This document shows positions 48,935 to 58,214 of a stretch of DNA of 64,000 nucleotides, one piece after another (within the stretch, counting starts at the first letter, position 1; each line of letters starts with the position of its first letter). This DNA comes from JAENVU01 sp038250905 (GTDB lineage: Bacteria; Actinomycetota; Acidimicrobiia; IMCC26256; JAENVU01). The translations under genes were made by a program, and so were the position numbers. Under the pieces are notes generated by a model. It worked only from the letters and a program-made list of their open reading frames with translations. It was not told where the DNA came from and ran no database searches. The DNA lies in contig JBBSBV010000026.1 of assembly GCA_038250905.1 (NCBI GenBank), forward strand, positions 1 through 64,000, in the 5' to 3' direction.

Positions 48935-50000
48935 CGGTCTGCTCCCGTTCTCCCCGCGCCGGGGCGGCCGCCGGTCGGCGCGCGACCCGAGCCTGACGAT
49001 CGCTCCGTTTCCGTTCTTCGCGTTCGGCCTTGCGCCCCGCGTGATCGGGTTCCTTGGTGGCGCCCACGATCTCGGCCTCCAACCGCCGGTAGTTCCCGAG
49101 CCGCGCCGCGTCGAGCGTGCCCTCGGCCACCGCGGACTCGACCGCACACCCGGGCTCACCGTGGTGGGCGCAATCACGGAAGCGGCAGTTCGCGGCGAGC
49201 GCGACGACATCCGCGAACGCGGCGTCGAGACCGTCCTCGACCGAACCCAGGCCGAGGGTGCGGACGCCGGGCGTATCGATCAGCAGCCCACCCGACGGGA
49301 TCAGCACGAGTTCGCGGCTCGATGTGGTGTGCCGCCCGCGGCGGTCGTCCTCGCGGACCGCCCCGGTCGCCAGCCGCTCCTCACCGAGCAGCGCGTTGAC
49401 CAGGGTCGACTTCCCGGCACCGGACGGACCGAGCAGCACGGCGGTCCGGCACGGTTGGAGGGTCCGGGCGACCGATTCCACGCCGAGCCCGTCCGGCACC
49501 GACGTGACGATGACCTCGACCCCGACCAACCGCTCGCGGAGTTCCTCGACGTAGCCCGCCGGCGCGAGATCGGCCTTGGTCACCACCACGACCGGCTGGG
49601 CGCCGCTCTCCCAGCCGAGGATCGTCTCGCGTTCGACCCGGGCGGCACTCGGCCGGTCCCCGGGCGCCGAGATGAGGACGACGTCCACGTTCGCGGCGAG
49701 CACCTGCGTGCGTTCGCGGTCCGCGTCGTGGCGGGTCAGCGCGGACCAGCGGGGTGCGATCGCCGCAATCGCCAGCTGGTCGGCATCGTCACGTTCCAGC
49801 GCGAGCCAGTCACCCACCGCCGGGAGTTCTGTCGCGGTGGCGATCCGATCGCCGTCCGCGGTGACCACGACGCACGAGATGCGGTCCACCCGGACGACGC
49901 GCCCCGGTGCGCGACTCGGCCCGGCGACCTCCGCGTAGGCCGCGCGCGCCCGGTCGTCCCAACCGAACGAGACCAGGGGATCAGAAACGGGTGAGCCCAT
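48924..50000 (-). CDS. rsgA: RsgA, small ribosomal subunit biogenesis GTPase
   Basis: 358 aa. Circularly permuted GTPase: G4 TKAD (141-144) precedes G1 GPSGAGKST (191-199) and G3 DTPG (242-245). The N-terminal OB domain spans about 30-90. The C-terminal zinc knuckle has C272, C277, a His of 279/280 and C285. A basic tail (about 320-350) follows. It checks the 30S decoding region during maturation. ATG 50000 is selected because the OB domain follows; upstream codons lack family similarity. Confidence 0.95.
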   Translation of the reverse strand: MGSPVSDPLVSFGWDDRARAAYAEVAGPSRAPGRVVRVDRISCVVVTADGDRIATATELPAVGDWLALERDDADQLAIAAIAPRWSALTRHDADRERTQVLAANVDVVLISAPGDRPSAARVERETILGWESGAQPVVVVTKADLAPAGYVEELRERLVGVEVIVTSVPDGLGVESVARTLQPCRTAVLLGPSGAGKSTLVNALLGEERLATGAVREDDRRGRHTTSSRELVLIPSGGLLIDTPGVRTLGLGSVEDGLDAAFADVVALAANCRFRDCAHHGEPGCAVESAVAEGTLDAARLGNYRRLEAEIVGATKEPDHAGRKAEREERKRSDRQARVARRPAAAPARGEREQTDDD

Positions 50001-50119
50001 CGACGCAACGACCTGCGGGTACTCGGGGGACGGACCGGCGAGCCTAAGCGGCTGCCGCGAACGGCGGAGTTTTGCCAACCCTTGACCGCTCGGTGCACCG
50101 AATTGCCGGACCGGTCGTC

Positions 50120-50125
50120 CAGACT
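50120..50125 (+). promoter_or_regulatory. Leaderless -10 box CAGACT
   Basis: CAGACT ends six bases before the ATG at 50132. Confidence 0.4.
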
Positions 50126-50131
50126 GCGCTC

Positions 50132-51166
50132 ATGGCACGCTGGACCGCGTCGGTCGTGGTCACCGTGATGGCACTGGCAGCCTGCTCCGGCAGTTCGACC
50201 GCGGCGCCCCCGTCGTCGTCGACGCGGCCGCGCGCGTCGGTATCCCCGACCCATGCGACCACGACCACCACAGGCCCTGATCGGAGTTCGGCACCGACGC
50301 GTGTGGTGGTCGCAGCCGCGCCGTTCCAACTCCCGCGACCGTCCGCACGCGCCGTGCTCGTCGCGGACGGCGACCACCTCCTGCTCCTCGGTGGCTTCGA
50401 CGGCGCGAAGCAGACCATCGGCGACATCCTCCAGATCGATCCCGCGGCGCGATCGACGCGACCCGCCGGCCGGCTGCCGACCGCGGTCCACGATGCGGCC
50501 GGCGCGCTCGTCGCCGGGCGGCCGATGGTGTTCGGGGGTGGCAACAGCACCGAGACCGCCGGGGTGCAGGCCGTGAACGCCGACGGGACCGTCGTCCTCG
50601 CCGGCACCCTGCCGATTCCCCGCTCCGACCTCGCCACCGCCACCGTCGGCACCCGTACCTTCATCGTCGGCGGCTACGACGGATCCCGCGTGCGCGCCAC
50701 CACCGTCGCGACGAGCGACGGTTCCCACTTCGACGTGCTCGGCGATCTCCCGGTGCCGGTGCGCTATCCGGCAGTGGCTGCGCTCGGGTCGCTCGTCTAC
50801 GCCGTGGGTGGCACCACCAACGGCAACGCGTCCGGCGCGGTCACCGCGGTCCAGGTCCTCGACACCACCACCGGTGCCGTCCGCCAGGTCGGCAACCTGC
50901 CCCAACCACTCACCGACGCCGTGGCCGCCACCGTGCACGGCCACATCTACGTGTTCGGCGGCCAGCTCGCGGGTCGGATCTCCGACCAGGTCTGGCGCCT
51001 CGACATCGATCTTGGTGGCGCCACCCCCGTCACCTTCACTCCGGTCGCCACACTGCCGAGTCCGGTCACGGATGCCGCGATCGCGGTCTGGCACGACGTC
51101 GCGTACCTCGTCGGCGGCGAGAGCCCGTCGATCCTGCCGACGATCACGACCCTGGAGGTCCGATGA
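50132..51166 (+). CDS. Kelch-repeat beta-propeller lipoprotein
   Basis: 344 aa. Lipoprotein signal MARWTASVVVTVMALAAC, with lipobox LAAC, then a Ser/Thr/Pro linker. Kelch-like blades carry the paired Gly motif: LLLLGGFDGAKQ, PMVFGGGNST, TFIVGGYDGS, VYAVGGTTNG, IYVFGGQLAG and AYLVGGES. Six blades suggest one propeller. An enzymatic or binding role cannot be told. Its last codons overlap the next gene (ATGA), another propeller lipoprotein, so the pair is made together. Confidence 0.85.
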   Translation: MARWTASVVVTVMALAACSGSSTAAPPSSSTRPRASVSPTHATTTTTGPDRSSAPTRVVVAAAPFQLPRPSARAVLVADGDHLLLLGGFDGAKQTIGDILQIDPAARSTRPAGRLPTAVHDAAGALVAGRPMVFGGGNSTETAGVQAVNADGTVVLAGTLPIPRSDLATATVGTRTFIVGGYDGSRVRATTVATSDGSHFDVLGDLPVPVRYPAVAALGSLVYAVGGTTNGNASGAVTAVQVLDTTTGAVRQVGNLPQPLTDAVAATVHGHIYVFGGQLAGRISDQVWRLDIDLGGATPVTFTPVATLPSPVTDAAIAVWHDVAYLVGGESPSILPTITTLEVR

Positions 51167-52329
51167 GCCGAACCCGCACCACGAAAGTGCTGGTGGCGAT
51201 CGGAGTCGTGGTGGTGGCCGGTTGCAGCAGCACCGGCAGCACGACACCGAAGGCCGCACCGCCTCGCCGCAAGTCCCCGGCCACGACGGTCACCTCGGTA
51301 GCGACCACCACGCCACCGGCCGTCGGCCTCATGGGCGGCGGTCCGGGAGTGAACATCTACGCGGGCACCACGGCCGGACAGATGAGCCCGGCAGTGGCCG
51401 GCATCCCCACGCGCGTCTACGTCCCCAACAGCATGTCGAACACCGTCGACGTGATCGACCCCGACACGCTGACGGTCGTCGACCATTACGCCGTCGGCAA
51501 CACACCCCAACACGTGGTGCCGAGCTACGACCTGTCCACGCTCTACGTGAACAACAACAAGGGGAACTCGCTCACGCCGATCGACCCACGTACCGGCAAG
51601 CCCGGAACCCCGATCCCGGTGGACGACCCGTACAACCTCTACTTCTCCCCCGACGGGAAGTACGCGATCGTCATGGCCGAACGCAACAGCCACGTCGACT
51701 TCCGCGATCCGGTCACATGGAAGCTCGTGAAGTCGGTTCCCGTCGCGCACAGCGGCGTGAACCACGCCGACTTCACGCCCGACGGCAAGACGATGATCGC
51801 GAGTTGCGAGTTCTCCGGTTGGCTCGTGCGGATCGACCTCCCGACGATGACGGTCACCGGTGAGCTGAACGTGGGCGGCATGCCGGTGGACGTCCGCTCG
51901 TCCCCGGACGGCACCGTGATGTTCGTCGCCAACCAGGGTCGCAACGGGGTCTCGGTCGTCGATCCGGTCACCATGACCGAAACCGCCTTCATCCCGACCG
52001 AGCGCGGCACCCACGGGCTCTACCCCAGCCGGGACGGGACCAAGTTGTACGCGACCAACCGGCTGGCGGGATCGATCAGCGTGATCGACTTCGCCACCCG
52101 CGCCGTGGTGGCGACCTGGCACATCGGCGGCACCCCCGACATGGGTGGCGTCAGCGCCGACGGCAGTCGGTTCTGGATCACCGGCCGGTACAGCGGAGCG
52201 GTCTACGTGGTGGACACCACGACCGGCGCGTTGGTGAAACGCATCCCGGTCGGCTCGGGACCCCACGGCCTGGCGATCTTCCCGCAGCCCGGCCGCATCA
52301 GTCTGGGCCACACCGGCAACTACCGCTGA
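51163..52329 (+). CDS. YVTN-family beta-propeller lipoprotein
   Basis: 388 aa. Signal with lipobox VVAGC, a linker, then seven or so YVTN blades: RVYVPNSMSNTVDVIDPDTLTVVDHYAVGNTPQHVVPS, TLYVNNNKGNSLTPID, MFVANQGRNGVSVVDP, LYATNRLAGSISVIDF. Repeats VDV(I/V)D plus VGxxPHG are typical of the 40-residue YVTN family found in surface proteins. It is translationally coupled to the kelch lipoprotein upstream. Confidence 0.87.
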   Translation: MSRTRTTKVLVAIGVVVVAGCSSTGSTTPKAAPPRRKSPATTVTSVATTTPPAVGLMGGGPGVNIYAGTTAGQMSPAVAGIPTRVYVPNSMSNTVDVIDPDTLTVVDHYAVGNTPQHVVPSYDLSTLYVNNNKGNSLTPIDPRTGKPGTPIPVDDPYNLYFSPDGKYAIVMAERNSHVDFRDPVTWKLVKSVPVAHSGVNHADFTPDGKTMIASCEFSGWLVRIDLPTMTVTGELNVGGMPVDVRSSPDGTVMFVANQGRNGVSVVDPVTMTETAFIPTERGTHGLYPSRDGTKLYATNRLAGSISVIDFATRAVVATWHIGGTPDMGGVSADGSRFWITGRYSGAVYVVDTTTGALVKRIPVGSGPHGLAIFPQPGRISLGHTGNYR

Positions 52330-52395
52330 GCGCAGGCGGTCACCGCGGCCCGGCGAAACGAAGCGGCGATCCGGAGCCCGGTGACGTCGGACCCG

Positions 52396-52401
52396 TACGC
52401 T
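52396..52401 (+). promoter_or_regulatory. Leaderless -10 box TACGCT
   Basis: TACGCT ends eight bases before the GTG at 52410. Confidence 0.45.
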
Positions 52402-52409
52402 GAGTCGCC

Positions 52410-53027
52410 GTGAGCACCGTCGACATCGAACCGTTGCAGTTCGCACAGATCCGGGTCACGGCCGAGGTCCTCGCCCGCTCGTTCGACGACTCGCCGATCA
52501 TGCGCCACCTGATCCCGCGCGATCGTGCCCGCATCGTCGGGATGCGCGCGTTCTTCATCGCCGGACTGTTGGACGCCCACAAGCACGGGGAAGCGTGGAC
52601 CGCGTCGGTCGACGGCACCGTCGTCGGTGCGGCGATGTGGTTGCCTCCCGGCAGCTACCCGCCGGGCATCCGCCGCCAGGCCCGCCAGTTCGTCCACCTC
52701 GCCGCGGTGGCGCCCATCGCATTCGGATCGCTCGTCCGGTCGCTCCGATACCTCCGCAAGGTCGAATCCCTCCACCCGACCGCGCCGCACTGGTACCTCG
52801 AAACGCTCGGGGTCGATCCGGAACACCAGGGTCGCGGGTACGGGACCCGCCTGCTCGACGCGGTCCTGCCGCGCACCGACGAGGCCGGCATCCCGACCTA
52901 TCTCGAGACGGACAAGGAACGAAATCTCGCGTATTACGCCCGCCAGCGTTTCACGGAGATGGAGCAGATCTTCCCGGCCGCCGGTGCGCCTCCCACCTGG
53001 ACGATGTGGCGCGAGCCCGTCGACTGA
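52410..53027 (+). CDS. GNAT family N-acetyltransferase
   Basis: A 205-aa GNAT with acetyl-CoA motif WYLETLGVDPEHQGRGYGTRLLDAVL (about 130-155) and closing TYLETDKERNLAYYARQRFTEMEQ. The N-terminal half (SFDDSPIMRHLIPRD...MRAFFIAGLLDAHKHGEAW) is of the type found in many actinobacterial GNATs of unknown substrate. Start GTG 52410 with a leaderless-type promoter. Confidence 0.85.
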   Translation: MSTVDIEPLQFAQIRVTAEVLARSFDDSPIMRHLIPRDRARIVGMRAFFIAGLLDAHKHGEAWTASVDGTVVGAAMWLPPGSYPPGIRRQARQFVHLAAVAPIAFGSLVRSLRYLRKVESLHPTAPHWYLETLGVDPEHQGRGYGTRLLDAVLPRTDEAGIPTYLETDKERNLAYYARQRFTEMEQIFPAAGAPPTWTMWREPVD

Positions 53028-53098
53028 TGCCGGCCGGAAGCGAGCCGAGGTGAGTCGTTGACCGTCAGGCGCGCGAGCGGACGGCCCATCGGGACGAA

Positions 53099-54523
53099 TC
53101 AGAATCCGGACGCATCCCTGACCGCGTCGGGCGGTTCGATGGACAAGGACGGCGCCAGGTGCGCCCGGGCCCGCCCGCCCCGCTTGGCCTTGAACAGCGC
53201 GTCGTCCGCGGTACGGAGCGTCTCCTCGGGGTCGCCACCGGTGAAGGTCGCGGCGCCGACACTGAAGGTCACCCCCGGGTTCGCCAGGTTCCACCGGGCC
53301 GCAATGCGGTCCACGAGCACCAGCGCGTCTTCCCCGACGTCGCGCAGCACCATGACGAACTCGTCACCGCCGAGGCGGGCGACTGCATCCCCCTGGCGAA
53401 CTGCGTCCGACAGGTAGCGGGCGACGGCGCGAATGGCCGCGTCACCACCGTGGTGGCCCGCTCGCGCGTTGATGCCCCGGAGATCGTCCAGATCCACGAC
53501 CGCGACCACGTCGCGGGGCCGGAGGCTCCGCAGCAGCTCGTCGCCGAACCGGCGGTTCCCGATCCCGGTGAGTGCGTCGCGACGGTTTTCGTCGTTGAGC
53601 GCGTCCAGCGCGTCGAGATCGTCGAGTCGGTAGCCGGCCTGTTCACCGAGGATCTGGGCGAGCCGCAGCATGAACTCGTCCTGGCGCCGACGGCCGGACG
53701 TCACGACCACGCCGCGCAAACCTCCGGCCCGACCGACGAGCGGGATCACCAACTCGACACCCGCGTCGATCGCACTCACGCTGAGACCGATGCCGGCGTC
53801 GACCGCACGGTCTTCGGGCCAACCCGCGTCGCCGGTGCTGGCGGCCAGGCGGTAGTCGGCGGCGGCCTCGAGATACACGGCCACGTTCGGGACGTGCAAC
53901 AACGCCACGACCGTATCGGCGAGCCGCTGGGCCGCCGCCTGACGGTCGGTGACGCTGCGGAGTTCGCTCGTGCCGTCGATGACGAGTCCGAGCTCGTCGC
54001 TGCGCGTCTGGTCTGCGTGCTTCACCCACGCAACGAGTTCACCGATGATCGCCGACAGGGCGACGCCGGTGACGATGGTGACGATCGACACCGGTGCGCC
54101 CTCGGCGGAGAAGACACAACAGAGCGCGGTGGCCGCAATCGGCGCCGAGACGAACGAGAACCACCGCGGTTGGGTCAGTCCGATCCATACGAACAGCAAC
54201 GTGACGACGGTCGCGGTCCCCATCGCGCCGTCCGCGGTCCGCGACGACTTCGATCCGAGTTCGGACACGCACAGAATCGCGAGTCCGAGCGCCGGCAGGG
54301 CGAGCGTCGCGCGCGGATGCCAGCGCGCCCAGGGCAGCATCGGGATCACGGCGGCCGCGACGAGCGCGATGGCTCCTGCGATCAGAAGCGGCGTCGACGA
54401 TCCTCCGACCGTCGCGAACCGGTCGGCGTTGGCGAATCCGCCCAGGATCGTGATGACCCCGGCGACCGCGAACGCATAGGCCGCGTACATCGCCGCGCGT
54501 CGAGGATCGTTCGCCCAATGCAT
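53099..54523 (-). CDS. Membrane-bound diguanylate cyclase
   Basis: 474 aa. About six membrane helices in residues 10-185, a GAF-like region (about 200-300), and a GGDEF domain (about 310-460). The catalytic motif GGDEF is intact (ARLGGDEFVMV), with RQGD as I-site five residues before it, so synthesis of c-di-GMP with product inhibition is expected. DALTGIGNRR is the usual domain start. There is no EAL domain. It is convergent with the GNAT gene and divergent from the DsbA-family gene. Confidence 0.88.
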   Translation of the reverse strand: MHWANDPRRAAMYAAYAFAVAGVITILGGFANADRFATVGGSSTPLLIAGAIALVAAAVIPMLPWARWHPRATLALPALGLAILCVSELGSKSSRTADGAMGTATVVTLLFVWIGLTQPRWFSFVSAPIAATALCCVFSAEGAPVSIVTIVTGVALSAIIGELVAWVKHADQTRSDELGLVIDGTSELRSVTDRQAAAQRLADTVVALLHVPNVAVYLEAAADYRLAASTGDAGWPEDRAVDAGIGLSVSAIDAGVELVIPLVGRAGGLRGVVVTSGRRRQDEFMLRLAQILGEQAGYRLDDLDALDALNDENRRDALTGIGNRRFGDELLRSLRPRDVVAVVDLDDLRGINARAGHHGGDAAIRAVARYLSDAVRQGDAVARLGGDEFVMVLRDVGEDALVLVDRIAARWNLANPGVTFSVGAATFTGGDPEETLRTADDALFKAKRGGRARAHLAPSLSIEPPDAVRDASGF

Positions 54524-54592
54524 ACCGCCATCACATCGACGCGTCCGGGCCCGGTGTGTACCCCTTTTTCACCGGTTCGGGAGGGATGCGCC

Positions 54593-54598
54593 TACGGT
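54593..54598 (+). promoter_or_regulatory. Leaderless -10 box TACGGT
   Basis: TACGGT ends six bases before the ATG at 54605. Confidence 0.5.
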
Positions 54599-54604
54599 GG
54601 CCCG

Positions 54605-55246
54605 ATGCTCGTCGAGATCTACTCCGACATCGTCTGTCCTTGGTGTTACATCGGTCAGCATCAGTTCGGCGAGGCCCTGGACCGATCGCCCTACGGGGCG
54701 GACGTCGAGACCGTCTGGCGGGCCTTCCAACTCGACCCCCGCGCCCCCGAAACCCCGACCACGGTCTTCTCCGCCTACGCGAAGAAGTACGGGAGCGAGG
54801 ACCGGGCCGAGGCGATCATCAACCGGATCACGGGCGCGGCCGCCGGGGTGGGCCTCGAGATCCGCCTGGACCAGGCCCTGCGGGTCAACACGTTCGACGC
54901 CCACCGCCTCGTCTGGTCCACCCACGAGACCGAACTCCAATGGCCGCTGGAACGGCGGCTGATGGAGGCGTACTTCGTCGAGGGCCGCAACGTCGCCGAC
55001 CACGAGACCCTGATCGAGATCGCCGAGGAGATCGGCCTCGACCCGATCGAGGTCGAGCGGTTCCTCGCCGACGGCGTGGGGACCGCCGAGGTCAATGCCG
55101 AGATCGCCGGTGCCGCCGACCGCGACGTACTCGCCGTGCCGACCTTCTTCTTCGCCAGCAAGGTCGGGATACCGGGCGCGCAGGACGTCGATACCTTCGA
55201 ACGCATCATCGAACGCGCCTATCGCCGGCTCGCCACCGACGACTGA
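54605..55246 (+). CDS. DsbA family oxidoreductase (FrnE-like)
   Basis: A 213-aa thioredoxin-fold protein with CPWC active site in SDIVCPWCYIG (residues 11-14) and the long helical insert of the DsbA/FrnE group; cis-Pro is in LAVPTFFF. No signal peptide, so it works in the cytoplasm, unlike periplasmic DsbA. Family roles include disulfide exchange and isomerisation in oxidative stress. Confidence 0.92.
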   Translation: MLVEIYSDIVCPWCYIGQHQFGEALDRSPYGADVETVWRAFQLDPRAPETPTTVFSAYAKKYGSEDRAEAIINRITGAAAGVGLEIRLDQALRVNTFDAHRLVWSTHETELQWPLERRLMEAYFVEGRNVADHETLIEIAEEIGLDPIEVERFLADGVGTAEVNAEIAGAADRDVLAVPTFFFASKVGIPGAQDVDTFERIIERAYRRLATDD

Positions 55247-55282
55247 CGGGGCCCCGGTCGGTCGGTCAGTCGATCAGCCGGG

Positions 55283-56722
55283 TCAGCGGGCGCACGGCGC
55301 GAGGGCACCGAGGGAGGGCACCGAGAAGTCGGGCTTCGGGACCGGCGGCCCGGCTGGATCCTGCACTGCGAACGCGAACACGAAGATCAACGGATTCCGC
55401 GGCAGCGTCGGCGCCTGACAGAAGCGACTGCGGTGGTCGAGCGCGCGATTGCCGAGGTCGGTCAGTCCGGCGATGCCGTCGACCCAGCGGTACGGGTTCG
55501 GATTGCCGACGATCGTCGAGCGGTTCCGTTCGACGATCGTGTTGGTGACCGGATGGCCGAGCACCGTGGTCCGGAAGGGAGTGCCGACGATGACCGCGTG
55601 GTGCGACGCGTCGGACCCCGCGAAATGGTTCCGGGAGACGGTCGCCCCGTCGTCCTCGACCCGCACCCCGTACGTCACCGAGTCGAAGGTGTTCCCGCGC
55701 ACCACGTTGTTGGCGGCACGGTCGACCGTGATGGCCTGGATCGGGCCCGAGACGTACGGCGGGTCGCTGCAGTCCATCGGGTACACGTTCTCCCCCATCC
55801 GCGACGCGATCCATACCCCGTCCTCGCCACCGGTGATGAGATTGCCCGAGATGATGTTGTCGTCGGCGCCGTAGCGGTGCTCGACCCACGACTGCGGGTT
55901 CTGGTGGACGTTCTCCCCGCAGTTCGTGTACACGAACACCCCGCCGTACGAGTTGCCGACGACCCAGTTGCCGGCGATCCGGTTGTTGCGGGATCCGTCG
56001 ATCGCGATGCCTTCGCGCCCGGGGCCCCAGTATCGGAACGTGACCCCGCTGAAGGAGCTGACGGTCCCATCGGGTCCGCTCTCTCGGAAACCGTTCCCGG
56101 CGACGATGTTGTGGACCGCAGTGTTGAACCGCGACCCGGAATCGAGATAGATGCCGGTGCTGCCCGAGCCCATGATGAGCAGGCGGCGCATCATGGTGCC
56201 GGTCACGTAGTCGTCCACGTACAGGCCGACCCCGGTGGAGTTCGTGAGCGTGGAGTCCTCGATGGTGACCCGGCTCAGTTGGTGGTCGTACTCGTGGCCG
56301 GCGGCGAGGGCACGGAACCCGTCGCGCCGGAGATGCACGTTGTTGAAGAACCGGTCGATGCGACAGTTGCGGATCACGACGTCGGTGAGGTCCACATCGG
56401 CCGGCGTGGCCACGACGATCCCGAGCGCACGTGTGCCCACCGCACCCTGGATGAGCGCCCCGTGGCAGTCGAGCACGACGTTCGACGCAGTGATGTCGAA
56501 GCCGCCGGTGTAGGTGCACGACGGATCGAGATCCGCACTGGCCGTCAACGTGATCCGCTCGGCCGCCCGGTCGCACGGGACCGGCGCGCCCACGGACGCA
56601 GTACTGCCCGGCGCCGACGCGGAGGCGGGCACGGCGGCCAGTGGGAACGGAGCGGCGAAACCGAGCATCACCGCCAGCGCCACCGTGATTGCGACCCGTT
56701 TCCCCACCCCGACGTTCGTCAC
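55283..56722 (-). CDS. Secreted right-handed parallel beta-helix (NosD-like) protein
   Basis: 479 aa. Signal peptide in residues 1-35 (AVMLGFAAPFPLAAVPASASA). The mature part is a beta-helix with many N-x-I/V ladder rungs: VVIRNCRIDRFFNNVHL, VTIEDSTLTNSTGVGLY, NRIAGNWVVGNSYGGVFVYTNC, NIISGNLITGGEDGVWI and NVVRGNTFDSVTYGV. This matches NosD/CASH-type carbohydrate-binding domains. GTG 56722 is chosen because a TACGGT box ends seven bases upstream. No catalytic site can be named. Confidence 0.8.
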   Translation of the reverse strand: MTNVGVGKRVAITVALAVMLGFAAPFPLAAVPASASAPGSTASVGAPVPCDRAAERITLTASADLDPSCTYTGGFDITASNVVLDCHGALIQGAVGTRALGIVVATPADVDLTDVVIRNCRIDRFFNNVHLRRDGFRALAAGHEYDHQLSRVTIEDSTLTNSTGVGLYVDDYVTGTMMRRLLIMGSGSTGIYLDSGSRFNTAVHNIVAGNGFRESGPDGTVSSFSGVTFRYWGPGREGIAIDGSRNNRIAGNWVVGNSYGGVFVYTNCGENVHQNPQSWVEHRYGADDNIISGNLITGGEDGVWIASRMGENVYPMDCSDPPYVSGPIQAITVDRAANNVVRGNTFDSVTYGVRVEDDGATVSRNHFAGSDASHHAVIVGTPFRTTVLGHPVTNTIVERNRSTIVGNPNPYRWVDGIAGLTDLGNRALDHRSRFCQAPTLPRNPLIFVFAFAVQDPAGPPVPKPDFSVPSLGALAPCAR

Positions 56723-56729
56723 GCAGTGC

Positions 56730-56735
56730 ACCGTA
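56730..56735 (-). promoter_or_regulatory. Leaderless -10 box TACGGT
   Basis: TACGGT on the minus strand ends seven bases before the GTG at 56722. Confidence 0.4.
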
Positions 56736-56756
56736 CGCGCCGTTTGGTCGGTCGCG

Positions 56757-57224
56757 CTACGGCAGGACGGAACCGAGGTCGATGAGGAGGTGGTCGGAGA
56801 CGTCACCGATCTGCTCCACGCCCATCTCGCGCCGGGTGAAGCGCCATTCGCCGTCCACCCGGTTGAACTCGTCCCGGTAGCGGCCCGCGATGATCGGCTG
56901 GAGCGGGACCGACGGCGTCGCCTGGAACACGACGAACGACGAGCGCGCGGTCGCGGTGTCGCCGGCTTCGTCGATGTCGACGATCACGTTGGTGGTCAGG
57001 TGACGGGTGAGCGTCGTGCCGTCGGGATGCACCTTGTTGGTGTGCCGGTACAGCCCCGCGACGGCCTCGGCCCCGACGATCGCGCCGTCCATACCCCGCG
57101 TGGTCATCTCGCCGTGCTCGAAGATCTGTCCGATGGTGGCGAAGTCGGCCCGGTCGACGCATTCGGCGTACCGGTACATGAGGGTCGTGATCGCGTGGTA
57201 GCTGGCCCACTCCCCCGCGCTCAC
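56757..57224 (-). CDS. SnoaL-like / NTF2-fold protein
   Basis: 155 aa, cone-shaped NTF2 fold of the SnoaL_4 type: YHAITTLMYRYAECVDRADFATIGQIFEHGEMT, then RHLTTNVIVDIDEAGDTATARSSFVVFQ and RYRDEFNRVDGEWRFTRREM. Members include small beta-subunits of ring-hydroxylating oxygenases, isomerases and cyclases. It begins one base after the Rieske gene and so is co-translated with it; a shared pathway is likely. Confidence 0.85.
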   Translation of the reverse strand: MSAGEWASYHAITTLMYRYAECVDRADFATIGQIFEHGEMTTRGMDGAIVGAEAVAGLYRHTNKVHPDGTTLTRHLTTNVIVDIDEAGDTATARSSFVVFQATPSVPLQPIIAGRYRDEFNRVDGEWRFTRREMGVEQIGDVSDHLLIDLGSVLP

Positions 57225-57225
57225 G

Positions 57226-58194
57226 TCAGCGCGCTCCGCTCAGTTCGGCGTCGACCGGCTCCGCGTAGAACTGCGAATACCACTTCCGGAACTTGAGGAT
57301 CGGCCCGTCGGTGTCGGCGAGGGCCGGGACCGGGAGGAAGATCTTGTGCTCCCAGATCGGCGTGTCCTCGACGATCTGCTTGTTGATCTCGGCCACGAAC
57401 GCGTCGGCCACGGTCGAGGTCATCGAGGCGTCGTCGAACTTCTTGACCGTGAAGCTGAATCGCACCTGGGTCGTGTTCTCGTCGATGGGTGTCGTCGCCG
57501 CCACGTTGATCGCATCGACGATCCCCGAGAAGAACACCTTCGCCATGCCTGGGCCGTAGTTGTAGACGTCGATACGGCCGTAGGTGACGCCGCGCGGGGT
57601 CACGTAACTCTGCTTCGACAGCATCGTCGAGAACGGTCCGTTCTGCTCGTAGCTCTCCACCTCCGCGACGTCGTCGGTGCCGTGCACGTACCGGAAGTGC
57701 GCCGGGTCCACACCGTTCTCGGCCATCTCCTGGGGCACGGTGCTGATCGTGAACGACGAGCGGTAGTAGTCGGTCCAGGCCGGGTCACCGACTTCCTCGA
57801 TCACCGGGATCTCCCACTGCGGCTCGATGCCGTCGGGGTGGCGCCACGCGAAGACCATGCCGTTGCGGACGACCACCGGGTAGTTGCGCAGCTGCGCCTT
57901 CCGGTTGGTGCGCTCCGAGTAAGGGATGTTTGTGCACGCACCGTCGCCGCCGAACTCCCACCCGTGGAAGGGGCATTCGAGCGCCGCGCCCTTGACCTTG
58001 CCGCCGACGCCGAGGTGCGCGCCGAGGTGAGGACAGAACGCATCCTGGAGATGGAACTCGCCGGACTCGTCGCGCCACAGGACGAGATCAGTGCTCCAGT
58101 AGGTGAGCGCGGTCACCTCACCCGGCGTCAACTCGTCGGCGTAGGCGACCATGAACCAGCCGAACGGGTGCGGAAACGGGAATCGACGGGTCAC
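57226..58194 (-). CDS. KshA-like Rieske oxygenase
   Basis: 322 aa. N-terminal Rieske domain with 2Fe-2S ligands CPHLGAHLG and CPFHGW (Cys-x-His and Cys-x2-His). The catalytic domain has the mononuclear iron motif NGVDPAHFRYVHG. Layout and segments such as MVAYADELTPGEV resemble the oxygenase of 3-ketosteroid 9-alpha-hydroxylase (KshA), which opens the sterol ring system; cholesterol-type substrates are inferred. GTG 58194 is preceded by AGGAGG at seven bases. A KstR-like inverted repeat lies 21-34 bases before the start. No reductase (KshB) gene is nearby. Confidence 0.83.
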   Translation of the reverse strand: MTRRFPFPHPFGWFMVAYADELTPGEVTALTYWSTDLVLWRDESGEFHLQDAFCPHLGAHLGVGGKVKGAALECPFHGWEFGGDGACTNIPYSERTNRKAQLRNYPVVVRNGMVFAWRHPDGIEPQWEIPVIEEVGDPAWTDYYRSSFTISTVPQEMAENGVDPAHFRYVHGTDDVAEVESYEQNGPFSTMLSKQSYVTPRGVTYGRIDVYNYGPGMAKVFFSGIVDAINVAATTPIDENTTQVRFSFTVKKFDDASMTSTVADAFVAEINKQIVEDTPIWEHKIFLPVPALADTDGPILKFRKWYSQFYAEPVDAELSGAR

Positions 58195-58201
58195 GGGCGG
58201 G

Positions 58202-58207
58202 CCTCCT
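58202..58207 (-). promoter_or_regulatory. Strong ribosome binding site AGGAGG of the Rieske gene
   Basis: AGGAGG seven bases before the GTG at 58194 decides this start against longer reading into the dispersed repeat further upstream. Confidence 0.7.
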
Positions 58208-58214
58208 GCGAAAT

